The position numbers were made by a program, and so were the translations under genes. This document shows, piece by piece, positions 9,801 through 13,804 of a DNA stretch of 23,114 bases (positions are counted from its first letter, which is position 1; each line of letters starts with the position of its first letter). Origin of the DNA: Baffinella frigidus (lineage: Eukaryota; Cryptophyceae; Cryptomonadales; Baffinellaceae); the NCBI GenBank assembly GCA_026770585.1, contig MU647111.1:79656-102769 (forward strand), written 5' to 3'. Below the pieces are notes generated by a model that saw only the letters and a program-made list of their open reading frames with translations, was not told where the DNA came from and made no database searches.

Positions 9801-12800
9801 GCCCAAATTGAAGTGGGACAGAGCTAGAGCTAGAATCTCTCATTGAAGATTGGAGTTGGGCAGGGCACGCGCGACGACCTGCGGCGAACGGCACCGGAAG
9901 ATGTGGAATGGCAGGAGTACGGCTTCAAGGTCAACCCCAAACCCCAAACCCCAAACCCGAACCCCCAAACCCCAAACCCCCCAACCCTAACCCCAAACCC
10001 CCAAACCCAAAACCCGAAACTCGAAAACGCATACCAGGTGAAGCCAGGGGACGTGACAAAGAGGCCGGGCGTGATCTCCCCGTACCACTACCGCCTTGAC
10101 TGGCTCATGTCGCACCCCACCCCACCGTCTACCTCTGCCGAAGTTCGGAACATGACAAGGCAGTCACCTCGGACAGTTGGCTTCGGCGTCCGCGTGACCG
10201 GTCACGCGGGCGCTCAAGAGCTGCCCGTACCACTACCGCCTTGACTGGCTCATGTCGCACCCCACCCCACCGGTGCTTTCTCTGCAGTCCTTTCTACGGA
10301 AGGGCGTGTCGTTGGGCTATGTTGGGAGCATTTAAAACCTAAAGGACCTAAAGGATCTACCTCTGCCGAAGTTCATCTGGGCTCATCATTGTACAACTTA
10401 ATCTCCATACAAGTATTAATTAATTGCTTTCTGGCAACGAAAATTACTACACGATTTGCTTATACAAGTAATAGTAGAGCATTTGTGTAGTAAATTTCGT
10501 TGCGCCAAAAGCAATTAATTAATACTTCTATGGAGATCAAACTGTGCCTAAGTTCATCTGGGCTCCTCGTCACGCACATTTAGATGCTTTTTTTTCCTGG
10601 AGCACTTGTACGCAGACCTGATCTCGAAGAATCGCATGAGGTGCCTAGATTAACTACGGATTTGTAGCACACACCCAGCTTGTCAACATGAGAAGAGTCC
10701 GTGACCCCGACTGATGCAGAAGAAGGAATCACAAGCGAGAAAGCCTGTTCCCGCGGGTGTCTGCTTCTCGCGAAGGCACGCCACGTTTCCTCTCCACCGC
10801 TCAATCTCAATCACCTTTCGCGATTCCGCGTGCGCTACCACGGCGAAAACAAGTCGCTGAGGCGAGCTTTCTTTGTCGCGTCGCAGGTGGTTTCTGCCGT
10901 TTGGGGACTCGCGACGAAACCCCTGGTTCTACCACCTTATCGGTGATTCCCCCCGCCTGATCACACGGGTAGAAACCTGTTCGAGTTCCGAGTTATTGGT
11001 CGCTTCCTGGATATTCTGGGGCCTTTTGCATCTACGCCAGGGCACACGTGAAAATTCCACACGGAACGTTTCGTAAAAAAATAATGCACTTGACACCATT
11101 GAGTGTGTCCTCCGCCGGTTGGTTATTCACTTTTGACGTGATTCCCGGGCTCAAAGTCGCGAAATCAACTTTAGCATTTATGATGTGTACGGAAATCTTT
11201 TAGATCGAGGGGTTTATGAAATTCCGATTTGTGTTGAACAAGTCACCTGGCGTGATATATACCGTACACACCGAGAAATCGGAGCAGGTTCCCGTTGAGA
11301 ATATCAGAGCAGCGGTGTGTAGGTGGAGGTTGTGTGACAGAATGCTGTGGTTAAGAGCTGACGTCGTCATTCCGGCGTGACCCTAATCCCGGCGGTCCGT
11401 CGGGTGCTACCATATGCAATACCGTAGGATGATGCGGAATGCCGCAATTAGGTTGACGCATAATTTTATCTCGTCGACCAATAACGACGGTGTGCGAACA
11501 AAGGAAAACTGGTGGTCAATGACACGGGCACGATGTCGCTGCCAACAACCCCTTCCACGAAGGCCTTGCACGCCATCACGCGGTGGGTAACGCCGAATAG
11601 TTGGTTTCGATCCGGAATAAACGCACGTTTGGTGAATGCAGGCAAGCTGCTGGTGAACGACGCGGGCGCCACGTCGCTCATCGCGAACAACCCCTTCGAA
11701 GGCGGGGACCCGCCCAAGTTCATCCGAGCGCAACTCTACAGGTTTGAACGCGACTGGGTTTGAATTCTACAGGTTTGAACTCTATAGGGTTTGAACTCTA
11801 TGGGTTTGAACTCTAGGGGGTTTGAACTCTACTGGGTTCGCACTCTCAAGGGGTTGACCTCTAGAGGTTCGAAGCTTAGCACTGGCACGTGCTCTGGCAA
11901 GTGCAGCTTTGTCAGCGCAGTTGTGCCCAGAGGAGAAGCTGCGTCGAGAGAAGCTCTCTGTCTTGGGGAGTTCTTTTGGCTTGCAGGGTTAGAAGTGTGC
12001 AGCTTCGGTATCGGATGCAGCCAGAATGATTTCAGTCGGTGGGTGCGTTTCTTTTCGTAGAGGTTACGTGCGTTGTGTTTGAGGACGGGAAGGAGGATTC
12101 TAGCTCTGCCTCACTCGGGCCGGCTGACTATTTTCAAATTGACATGCTGGGTGTGCGGTCCGATTCCGTCAACTTTGGAGCGGGAAAGAGCCCGGGATCA
12201 CCAAATTGATGAGCCACCAAATTGGTGAGCCGAAATAGACTGGGCCAGAAGTAGGGATTGACGGCTCGAAACGAAGCAGGTACGAGTACACGAAGCCTGG
12301 GTCAGAGGAGGCAAAACGCGGCGATTGGTGGACGCGCACCTTCATCCGGGTCTGTCCCCTGCCTCCCCCATCACTCTTGAGCCTCCTCCATTGCAGCATG
12401 GGTAGCTCGCGGCATTGGATTGCGGTACACTGCTACCTCGCTCGTGAGCAGCCGCTCCCCCCCCTAGAACCACCATAGGGCCCTAGGTATAGGCCTACTG
12501 TAGGGTCCTAGGGGGGTGCGGCTCCTTATGAGCGAGGTCACCCTGATTTGAGGAGTTATGCTTTCTCCGACACTATCTCGGCCCTACACTCTTCACCCTG
12601 AAAACTGCAACTCGTACAACAAGATGTCGTGTGCACTAGACATGTCTTGTGCCCAAAAGAGAGAGGACAGTGTGTGTGTTTTCGGATCGAAACTGACATG
12701 GCCACCACGAATTCCCTGAAACGATGATGATTCGGTGCAGTGCTTCCATACCCCTGATTGGCACACCCTGAGTGGGGTATTCAAAACCCCGGAGGCTCCC

Positions 12801-13119
12801 CTTCCCCCGGGGGCTGGAGACCCTCTCCCTCTCCTGCCTCCTCAAAATCCAGGACACGCACCTCCACTATGGAAGTCATATGCTCCTATGCATGGGCCTA
12901 CTGCAGGACCCTGGGGCGGTGCGTGCCCTTAATTGTGAGCAACCATTATCCCTGACTTGGCGAGCGGGTTAATCCTGACCCGCAGGAGTGGCATTGTTGA
13001 ATAAAGTGTGAACCGCGCGGTGGCAGTCGTTCGTGGAAGCGCAGAGCTTCGAAGACCTCCGCCCCGCCTACCGCCAGTTCGGCTGGCAGCTCCCACCTTC
13101 CAAGGCCAAGCCGCAGTAG
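748..13119 (+). CDS. Lipase maturation factor family protein, 5'-partial, 15 exons
   Basis: Lipase maturation factors are multispanning ER membrane proteins. In animals they assist folding and dimerisation of secreted lipases; the role in protists is not established. I joined 748-810, 925-1006, 1634-1681, 4311-4385, 5454-5521, 6951-7050, 7315-7371, 8128-8198, 8963-9014, 9864-9929, 10038-10108, 10887-10942, 11642-11741, 12280-12349 and 13027-13119. The splice phases agree at every junction and give 356 codons plus TAG. Family motifs appear in the expected order: LGSGLIKIRGD, HYETQPVPNPLSWF, SGNLAFLNWLTILPA, VMNTSFD, YGAFGSIT, PYHYRLDWLM, NPWFYHL, NNPF, RAQLYRYEYT, WWTR and YRQFGW. Animal LMF proteins are roughly 550-700 residues, so the N-terminal membrane segments must be encoded upstream of the window. 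Twelve introns are GT-AG and two are GC-AG. The family call is strong; exon 1 start and exon 6 end are the least certain boundaries. Confidence 0.92.
811..924 (+). repeat. Intron 1: telomere-like (CCCTAAA)n, GC-AG
   Basis: This 114-nt intron is almost wholly CCCTAAA heptamers with a few CCCCAAA variants. It runs from the GC of GCAAACCC to the AG of CTGAAACCAG. There is no pyrimidine tract. The sense strand carries the C-rich telomere strand. Confidence 0.85.
925..1006 (+). CDS. LMF exon 2 of window
   Basis: It completes the split Trp and reads RDLTAMCFHYETQPVPNPLS, then WFLHHTP. This matches the LMF motif in which a Trp-Arg-Asp-Leu is followed by a HYETQP segment. Acceptor AACCAG|G, donor CCG|GTACGG. 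It ends in phase 0. Confidence 0.92.
1130..1436 (+). repeat. Degenerate direct repeats in intron 2
   Basis: Two related blocks, about 1146-1300 and 1268-1425, share GAGGATGACACGCTTTGG, AGTCGAC, GCTGTGCAAGGATGGCAGG and ACGAGGTGCAGCAT. Parts (for example GGTAACAACGTCGGCAGGGTGG) weakly resemble the second half of exon 3, so these may be older exon-derived copies. A long hairpin at 1174-1250 lies in the first block. Confidence 0.6.
1174..1250. repeat. Long hairpin in intron 2
   Basis: Arms of about 35 bp (CTTTGGTTAAGTCGAC... and ...GTCGACTTACCCAAAG) flank the loop TGGCAGG. The stem includes GTTTTTGCTGTGCAAGGA paired with its complement and has only two or three mismatches. It looks like an inverted duplication of local sequence, because the left arm alone recurs at about 1327-1363. 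Confidence 0.85.
1420..1520 (+). pseudogene. Degenerate copy of LMF exon 3
   Basis: Positions 1425-1487 read HTPGLRWLHKLETRGSVDVL, related to exon 3 (LWFHKIETAGNHVVEL). A further partial repeat of the VDVLETRGR part follows to about 1520. The copy also carries HTP before the Leu, which matches the last residues of exon 2, as if it derived from a version with the exon 2/3 boundary joined. No stop occurs within it. Confidence 0.6.
1634..1681 (+). CDS. LMF exon 3 of window
   Basis: It reads LWFHKIETAGNHVVEL, the LMF segment normally seen as WFHKL...NHFVELV. Acceptor CGAGCAG|C and donor CTG|GTACCC, both phase 0. An AG three bases upstream would add one Gln, so the start may be 1631. Confidence 0.85.
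1682..3571 (+). repeat. 1.9-kb degenerate telomere-like array in intron 3
   Basis: The array starts at the donor GTACCCC and runs as heptamers CCCTAAA with many variants (CCCTGAA, CCCCAAA, CCTTAAA, CCCTCAA, CCCAAAA). Near-perfect runs occur at about 2451-2515 and 3346-3385. The decay suggests an old array that has been partly re-expanded in places. It is not a chromosome end, since exons of the same gene lie on both sides. Confidence 0.95.
3572..3996. other. Unassigned intron 3 sequence
   Basis: I recognise no exon or repeat family between the telomere-like array and the foldback element at 3997. It contains a small local duplication (CGAGGCCCATAACCTACCA and CGAGGCTCACAACCTCTCCA near 3750-3800). 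Confidence 0.4.
3997..4158. mobile_element. CCACACAGCGG-family foldback element, copy 1
   Basis: The ends CCACACAGCGGGCTACGAAG and its relative ending CCGCTGTGTGG form terminal inverted repeats. Internal marks are CGGGCACTCAGTGCCCG, ACGGTAGG-type palindromes and TAAGGGTTATTCA. The copy at 19298-19467 carries the same sequence in inverted orientation. It is non-coding. Confidence 0.85.
4311..4385 (+). CDS. LMF exon 4 of window
   Basis: It encodes 25 residues including ILPLFLISPFRSLLLIGGSA followed by QILFQ. This is a hydrophobic, probably membrane-spanning segment matching the LMF stretch VVPFF...AGGxxQxLFQ. Acceptor GACGCAG|A. The donor is GC (TTCCAG|GCAAGA), required because a TGA follows in frame at 4395. 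Confidence 0.9.
4422..4700. repeat. Degenerate tandem duplication in intron 4
   Basis: Blocks at about 4422-4545 and 4576-4700 share TATTGTAGACT(A/G)GTGTAT, ATCAGAAACGCTTG, GACTATAAT(A/G)GGTG and GGCAACCTT in the same order. Within this, a 24-bp unit ACATGTATTGTAGACTAGTG (+TATG) is exactly duplicated at 4550-4573 and 4574-4597. Confidence 0.8.
4887..5035. repeat. 24-bp minisatellite, 5 exact units plus partials
   Basis: The unit GATTTTCGGACTCTAGCTCT (+GTCT) is repeated exactly at 4887, 4911, 4935, 4959 and 4983, followed by diverged partial units. The unit contains CTAGCTCTGTCT, which is the terminal sequence of the adjacent foldback element at 5021-5136. Confidence 0.95.
5021..5136. mobile_element. 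CTAGCTCTG-family foldback element, copy 1
   Basis: The ends are CTAGCTCAGTCTCA and TGAGGCAGAGCTAG. The interior CTCCAAAGTTGACGAATTTG, TACCGC and GTGTCAACTTGAGA is shared with copies at 12100-12255 (inverted) and 18903-19039, and with fragments near 10660-10715 and 20070-20090. It is non-coding. Confidence 0.8.
5245..5430 (+). repeat. Telomere-like variant array (CCATAAA)n in intron 4
   Basis: About 25 heptamers, mostly CCATAAA grading to CCCTAAA, run toward the acceptor of exon 5, ending some 25 nt before it. The period of 7 is kept although the unit differs from the canonical one. Confidence 0.92.
5454..5521 (+). CDS. LMF exon 5 of window
   Basis: It reads VVLILSGNLAFLNWLTILPA followed by IL and the first two bases of a Cys codon. 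SGNxxFLNWLTI is a diagnostic LMF membrane segment. Acceptor GGTTGGCAG|G, donor CTG|GTCCCC. The Cys codon is completed by the C opening exon 6. Confidence 0.93.
5702..5993. repeat. 63-bp direct repeat pair in intron 5
   Basis: GGAATCCGGGG...GACCAA.TT.GTACCGGGA.A.GGCT...GAAATTG occurs at 5702-5764 and again, diverged, at 5931-5993. The sequence between carries no recognised gene. Confidence 0.8.
6032..6170. repeat. 32-bp minisatellite in intron 5
   Basis: The unit GTGGATCCCACAACCAGCCC (+GAATGCCACCGC) is exact at 6032, 6064 and 6096; a fourth unit from 6128 diverges and its CACAACCAGCCCATTC part is duplicated. Each unit carries a GGATCC. Confidence 0.95.
6182..6322. mobile_element. CACGCCAGG-family foldback element, copy 1
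   Basis: The terminal inverted repeats are GTGAGCCACGCCAGG and GCCCTGGCGTGGTTCAC. The interior is non-coding. Copies with the same terminal motif occur at 7082-7261 and 11035-11252. Confidence 0.65.
6356..6532. mobile_element. Foldback element with ends CACACGAGGCTACC
   Basis: The left end 6356-6387 and the right end 6501-6532 form 32-bp inverted repeats with four or five mismatches (CACACGAGGCTACCTATGCG against CACACGAGGCTACCCAGGCG). The interior is A/T-rich and contains GTGTAGTAATTTTCAG, similar to the element at 74-286. Confidence 0.85.
6533..6950. other. Unassigned 3' part of intron 5
   Basis: I recognise no exon, repeat family or RNA gene here. It ends with a pyrimidine-rich acceptor CCTCTTTTCAG, one of the few classical polypyrimidine tracts in this gene. 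Confidence 0.4.
6951..7050 (+). CDS. LMF exon 6 of window
   Basis: After the split Cys it reads LDDAFLSPLFSAASLLQVAA, then LNAIPLPLNPATA. This is the LMF CFDDxFLxPLF segment and the start of a variable loop. I place the donor at GCG|GTACCT because exon 7 needs phase 0. The frame stays open to a TGA at 7098, so a later GC donor (for example GTG|GCCACG) is possible. Confidence 0.8.
7082..7261. mobile_element. CACGCCAGG-family element, copy 2
   Basis: It begins CACGCCAGGGCACACGTGA and ends near GTGACGTGGCGTG. It shares the beginning, the internal TTCCGATTTGTG and the TGGCGTG end with 11035-11252. It sits in intron 6, and more TTCTGGCGTGG motifs continue up to the exon 7 acceptor. Confidence 0.6.
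7315..7371 (+). CDS. LMF exon 7 of window
   Basis: Nineteen codons read VREAINLALASLVVFLSIP, a predicted membrane helix before the conserved VVRN segment of exon 8. Acceptor GTGGCAG|G, donor CCG|GTCACG, phase 0 on both sides. The acceptor lies within a repeated TGGCGTGGCAG context. Confidence 0.85.
7553..7662 (+). repeat. Telomere-like array in intron 7
   Basis: About 15 units of CCCTAAA, with a few CTCTCAA and CCCTGAA variants, on the sense strand of the LMF gene. Confidence 0.95.
7663..8002. other. Unassigned intron 7 sequence
   Basis: I see no exon or repeat family between the two heptamer arrays of intron 7. Confidence 0.4.
8003..8104 (-). repeat. Heptamer array of opposite orientation, (GGTTGAT)n
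   Basis: It begins GGGTTAGGGTTGATGG and continues as GGTTGAT/GGTTGAC heptamers, the G-rich strand of a telomere-like variant. It ends 24 nt before the exon 8 acceptor. Confidence 0.9.
8128..8198 (+). CDS. LMF exon 8 of window
   Basis: It reads VVRNILSKTQVMNTSFDAWR then LVN and AC. The motif QVMNTSFD..RLVNT is highly characteristic of the LMF family. Acceptor GCATCAG|G, donor AAC AC|GTACCC. The Thr codon is completed by the G that opens exon 9. Confidence 0.94.
8204..8344. mobile_element. Foldback element abutting the exon 8 donor
   Basis: The ends CGCGCCCGGGGGGGGAAGTC and the complementary GACTTCCCCCCCGGGCGCG extend through CCCTTAG to about 25-bp arms. The left end lies only five bases downstream of the exon 8/intron 8 junction. 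It is non-coding. Confidence 0.88.
8351..8645. repeat. About 50-bp minisatellite, six diverged units
   Basis: Units starting near 8351, 8401, 8451, 8500, 8549 and 8597 share TTTTGCTCGATTCTAGGAGA, CTCCTATAGCCAAAAAGATA and an A/T-rich spacer. Each unit contains a small hairpin TAGGAGACTCCTA. Between-unit divergence is high, so the array is not recent. Confidence 0.9.
8963..9014 (+). CDS. LMF exon 9 of window
   Basis: After the split Thr it reads YGAFGSITREREEVILQ, the signature LMF motif NTYGAFGSITxxRxEVIxxGT. Acceptor TTTGACAG|G, donor CTCCAG|GTCTCG. It ends in phase 0, and exon 10 supplies the following GT. Confidence 0.95.
9036..9068 (+). repeat. Short (CCCCAA)n tract at the 5' end of intron 9
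   Basis: Units of CCCCAAC/CAACCCC follow the donor within about 20 nt. The tract resembles the CCCCAAA variant that fills intron 10. Confidence 0.7.
9193..9340. mobile_element. Foldback element with ends TATCTCAGAAAACGAGTT
   Basis: Near-perfect inverted repeats of about 64 bp at both ends enclose a short loop. The arms are themselves partly palindromic (AACGAGTTCTAAAACTCGTT). The terminal TA on both sides could be a TA target duplication. It lies in intron 9. Confidence 0.9.
9675..9827. mobile_element. Foldback element with ends CTAGCTCTGTC, long arms
   Basis: The arms contain CTAGCTCTGTCTCACCTGGA, TTTGGGCTCGCCATT and GAAATTTACCTGTGAA in matching inverted order. The terminal sequence is the same as in the 5021-5136 family, but the interior differs. 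It ends 36 nt before the exon 10 acceptor. Confidence 0.85.
9864..9929 (+). CDS. LMF exon 10 of window
   Basis: It encodes 22 residues, GTRDDLRRTAPEDVEWQEYG followed by FK. The LMF consensus here is a Gly-Thr, then a variable part, then a W.EYEFK motif. Acceptor GTTGGGCAG|G, donor TTCAAG|GTCAAC, both phase 0. Confidence 0.93.
9930..10037 (+). repeat. Intron 10: (CCCCAAA)n-type telomere-like intron
   Basis: The 108-nt intron runs from GTCAACCCC to CATACCAG and is made of CCCCAAA, CCCCGAA and CCCAAAA heptamer variants. Its length is a multiple of three and it has no in-frame stop, so retention would add a Pro/Asn/Thr-rich 36-residue insert. LMF proteins pass directly from EYxFK to a KPGD motif, which supports splicing. 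Confidence 0.88.
10038..10108 (+). CDS. LMF exon 11 of window
   Basis: It reads VKPGDVTKRPGVISPYHYRL then DWL and AT. KPGD..RRP..V.P...RLDWxMW is a core LMF motif. Acceptor ATACCAG|G, donor CTCAT|GTCGCA. The split Met codon is completed by exon 12, giving RLDWLMWF. Confidence 0.95.
10224..10272 (+). pseudogene. 49-bp exact copy of the exon 11 end in intron 11
   Basis: Positions 10079-10127 recur exactly, 145 bp downstream. The copy covers the coding part PYHYRLDWLM, the donor and the first 19 intron bases. It cannot serve as an exon without an acceptor, so it is a recent partial duplication. Confidence 0.93.
10273..10355 (+). mobile_element. 83-bp insertion of the CCTAAAGGA-tailed family
   Basis: The first copy of the duplicated block reads CACCG then TCTACCTCTGCCGAAGTTC (10128-10146). 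In the second copy these two parts are separated by 83 bp running from GTGCTTTCTCTGCAG to CCTAAAGGA. The first copy is therefore an empty-site reference and this is a precise insertion, with at most one base duplicated. Relatives lie at 16509-17690. Confidence 0.8.
10385..10549. mobile_element. Foldback element flanked by 16-bp direct repeats
   Basis: The long A/T-rich arms contain ATCTCCATACAAGTATTAAT, TAATTGCTTT and AACGAAAATTACTACAC with their complements. The direct repeat AAGTTCATCTGGGCTC occurs immediately on both sides, at 10369-10384 and 10550-10565. Confidence 0.88.
10566..10886. other. 3' part of intron 11 with a CTAGCTCTG-family fragment
   Basis: Around 10660-10715 the sequence TTGTAGC.CACACCCAGC.TGTCAA recalls the interior of the CTAGCTCTG family. 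Otherwise I recognise nothing up to the acceptor TCGCAG. Confidence 0.4.
10887..10942 (+). CDS. LMF exon 12 of window
   Basis: It completes the Met and reads WFLPFGDSRRNPWFYHLI, then one base of a Gly codon. The LMF motif is WFxxF.....PWF..L..KLL. Acceptor GTCGCAG|G, donor ATCG|GTGATT. Exon 13 completes the Gly with GC. Confidence 0.93.
11035..11252. mobile_element. CACGCCAGG-family element, copy 3
   Basis: It starts ACGCCAGGGCACACGTGA, as at 7082, and ends near TTCCGATTTGTG...CACCTGGCGTG. The shared ends and shared internal segment define the family. It lies in intron 12. Confidence 0.6.
11253..11503. other. Unassigned intron 12 sequence
   Basis: I recognise no exon or repeat between the element at 11035 and the exon 13 fossil. 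Confidence 0.35.
11504..11564 (+). pseudogene. Degenerate copy of LMF exon 13
   Basis: After ACAAAG|G it reads KLVVNDTGTMSL in frame, matching KLLVNDAGATSL of exon 13, then loses the frame by a 4-nt deletion before the AACAACCCCTTC part. The acceptor context is conserved in the copy. It is a pseudo-exon 138 nt upstream of the real one. Confidence 0.85.
11642..11741 (+). CDS. LMF exon 13 of window
   Basis: It completes the Gly and reads KLLVNDAGATSLIANNPFEG, then GDPPKFIRAQLY and two bases of Arg. KLLxxDxxxxxLLxxNPFxxxPPxxxRAxLYxY is a strong LMF motif. Acceptor GAATGCAG|G, donor TACAG|GTTTGA. The frame would run on only seven codons, to a TGA at 11761. Confidence 0.94.
11742..11870 (+). repeat. 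(GGGTTTGAACTCTA)n array at the 5' end of intron 13
   Basis: Seven or eight units of about 14-16 nt (GGGTTTGAACTCTA and variants) begin at the donor itself, which reads GTTTGAACG. The unit resembles two degenerate heptamers of the G-rich telomere-like type, although that origin is inference. Confidence 0.85.
12100..12255. mobile_element. CTAGCTCTG-family foldback element, inverted copy
   Basis: It begins CTAGCTCTGCCTCACTCGGG and continues through TCAAATTGACATGCTGGGTG and GTCAACTTTGGAGCGG, the reverse complement of the 5021-5136 interior. An extra block around GATGAGCCACCAAATTGGTG interrupts the far arm. It ends about 24 nt before the exon 14 acceptor. Confidence 0.75.
12280..12349 (+). CDS. 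LMF exon 14 of window
   Basis: It completes the Arg and reads YEYTKPGSEEAKRGDWWTRT followed by FIR. The joined sequence RAQLYRYEYT...WWTR fits the LMF YRYxFT...WWxR motif. Acceptor GAAGCAG|G, donor CGG|GTCTGT, phase 0 end. Confidence 0.94.
12429..12545. mobile_element. TACAGGGG-family 120-bp foldback element, in intron 14
   Basis: The ends are GCTACCTCGCTCGTGAG and ATGAGCGAGGTCACCC, diverged from the family ends. The core CCTAG.ACCACCATAGGGCC, CTAGGTATAGGCCTAC and TGTAGGGTCCTAGGGGGG is diagnostic. Confidence 0.85.
12546..13026. other. 3' part of intron 14
   Basis: About 12780-12960 contains CTACTGCAGGACCCTGGGGC and AATTGTGAGCAACCAT, plausibly a decayed TACAGGGG-family element. No further exon was recognised between exons 14 and 15. 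Confidence 0.4.
13027..13119 (+). CDS. LMF terminal exon with stop
   Basis: It reads SFVEAQSFEDLRPAYRQFGW then QLPPSKAKPQ and TAG. LMF proteins end with a segment of the form LxxFLxxxGW, here DLRPAYRQFGW, followed by a short tail. Acceptor GGTGGCAG|T. A TGA lies in frame just upstream at about 13010, which supports an acceptor here. Confidence 0.88.
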   Translation, partial: SFVEAQSFEDLRPAYRQFGWQLPPSKAKPQ

Positions 13120-13284
13120 CCCGCCGTCAGTTCGAACACGCTTCATGTATTCCGACACGGGGGGGGTGTCCTCCTGAGGCGGATCTACTCGAAATTACCC
13201 AGACGTCTAATGTGTACATAAATGAATTCTCTCCGGCCGAGGCGGGCCCGTCCTAGGCTCCGGCATCACAGCCAAAACGGTGTA

Positions 13285-13349
13285 GACTACTCCCCGCCCC
13301 GCCTGCCGGCAGTTTGCCTGACAGCTCCTGCCTTCCAAGGGAAAGAAGT
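13285..13349 (+). pseudogene. Degenerate copy of the LMF terminal exon
   Basis: CGCCCCGCCTGCCGGCAGTT and CAGCTCCTGCCTTCCAAGGG parallel the terminal exon, giving RPACRQFA, a stop, then QLLPSKGK. It lies about 220 bp downstream of the real exon and runs straight into the element at 13350. Confidence 0.8.
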
Positions 13350-13664
13350 CCACACAGCGGGATACGAAGGAATTTCTTGAATAACCCATAGAGCCAATCT
13401 GGTAGGACTTGGCCAAAGCGAACTTCGAAGTTGCGAGATTGCGAACTTCTAGATGGACCGTAATTATTACTAAACCCCGATTTGTACTGCAAAATTTGAA
13501 TTTAAAACACTACATGTCCAAAAGAGTCCATCTAGAAGTTCGCAATCTCGCTAGTTCGAAGTTCGCTCTGGCCAAGTCCTGACAGATTGGCTCTAAGTGA
13601 GTAGCCCAAAGGACTCTACGATAGGCCATCTCTGTAGAGACATAGGGGGTTTCCTACGGATAAC
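13350..13664. mobile_element. CCACACAGCGG-family element split by a nested insertion
   Basis: The left part 13350-13390 (CCACACAGCGGGATACGAAG, then GAATAACCCATA) and the right part from 13594 (TAAGTGAGTAG...TACGATAGG...TACGGATAA) align with the copy at 19298-19467. A 203-bp element separates them. The far right end is decayed. Confidence 0.8.
13391..13593. mobile_element. Nested foldback element flanked by TA
   Basis: The ends are GAGCCAATCTGGTAGGACTT and its near-complement ending AGATTGGCTC. The arms continue through GCGAACTT.GAAGTT, GCGAGATTGCGAACTTCTAG and ATGGA. It is bounded by TA at 13389-13390 and 13594-13595, and the uninterrupted relative reads CCCCTAAGCG at this point. This fits a Tc1/mariner-type TA target duplication. 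Confidence 0.92.
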
Positions 13665-13804
13665 CGGCTTCCAATGGGAAAGCGGGAGCGACCTGACATC
13701 AAAGCGCCGTTCGTCACGCATGCCACAGCGGCGGGCAGCTCTCGCTTTCCGGGAGCTACCAAGGCAGCGCATGATAGCGCAGTAGGGCGCCGCAAAGACA
13801 GGGG

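Noticed and set aside
9843-10244. Continuous 133-codon ORF as a gene with a Pro-rich repeat
   Set aside because: It is exon 10, intron 10 and exon 11 read through. The family continuity EYGFK to VKPGD and perfect GT-AG borders favour splicing; retention is noted as an option.
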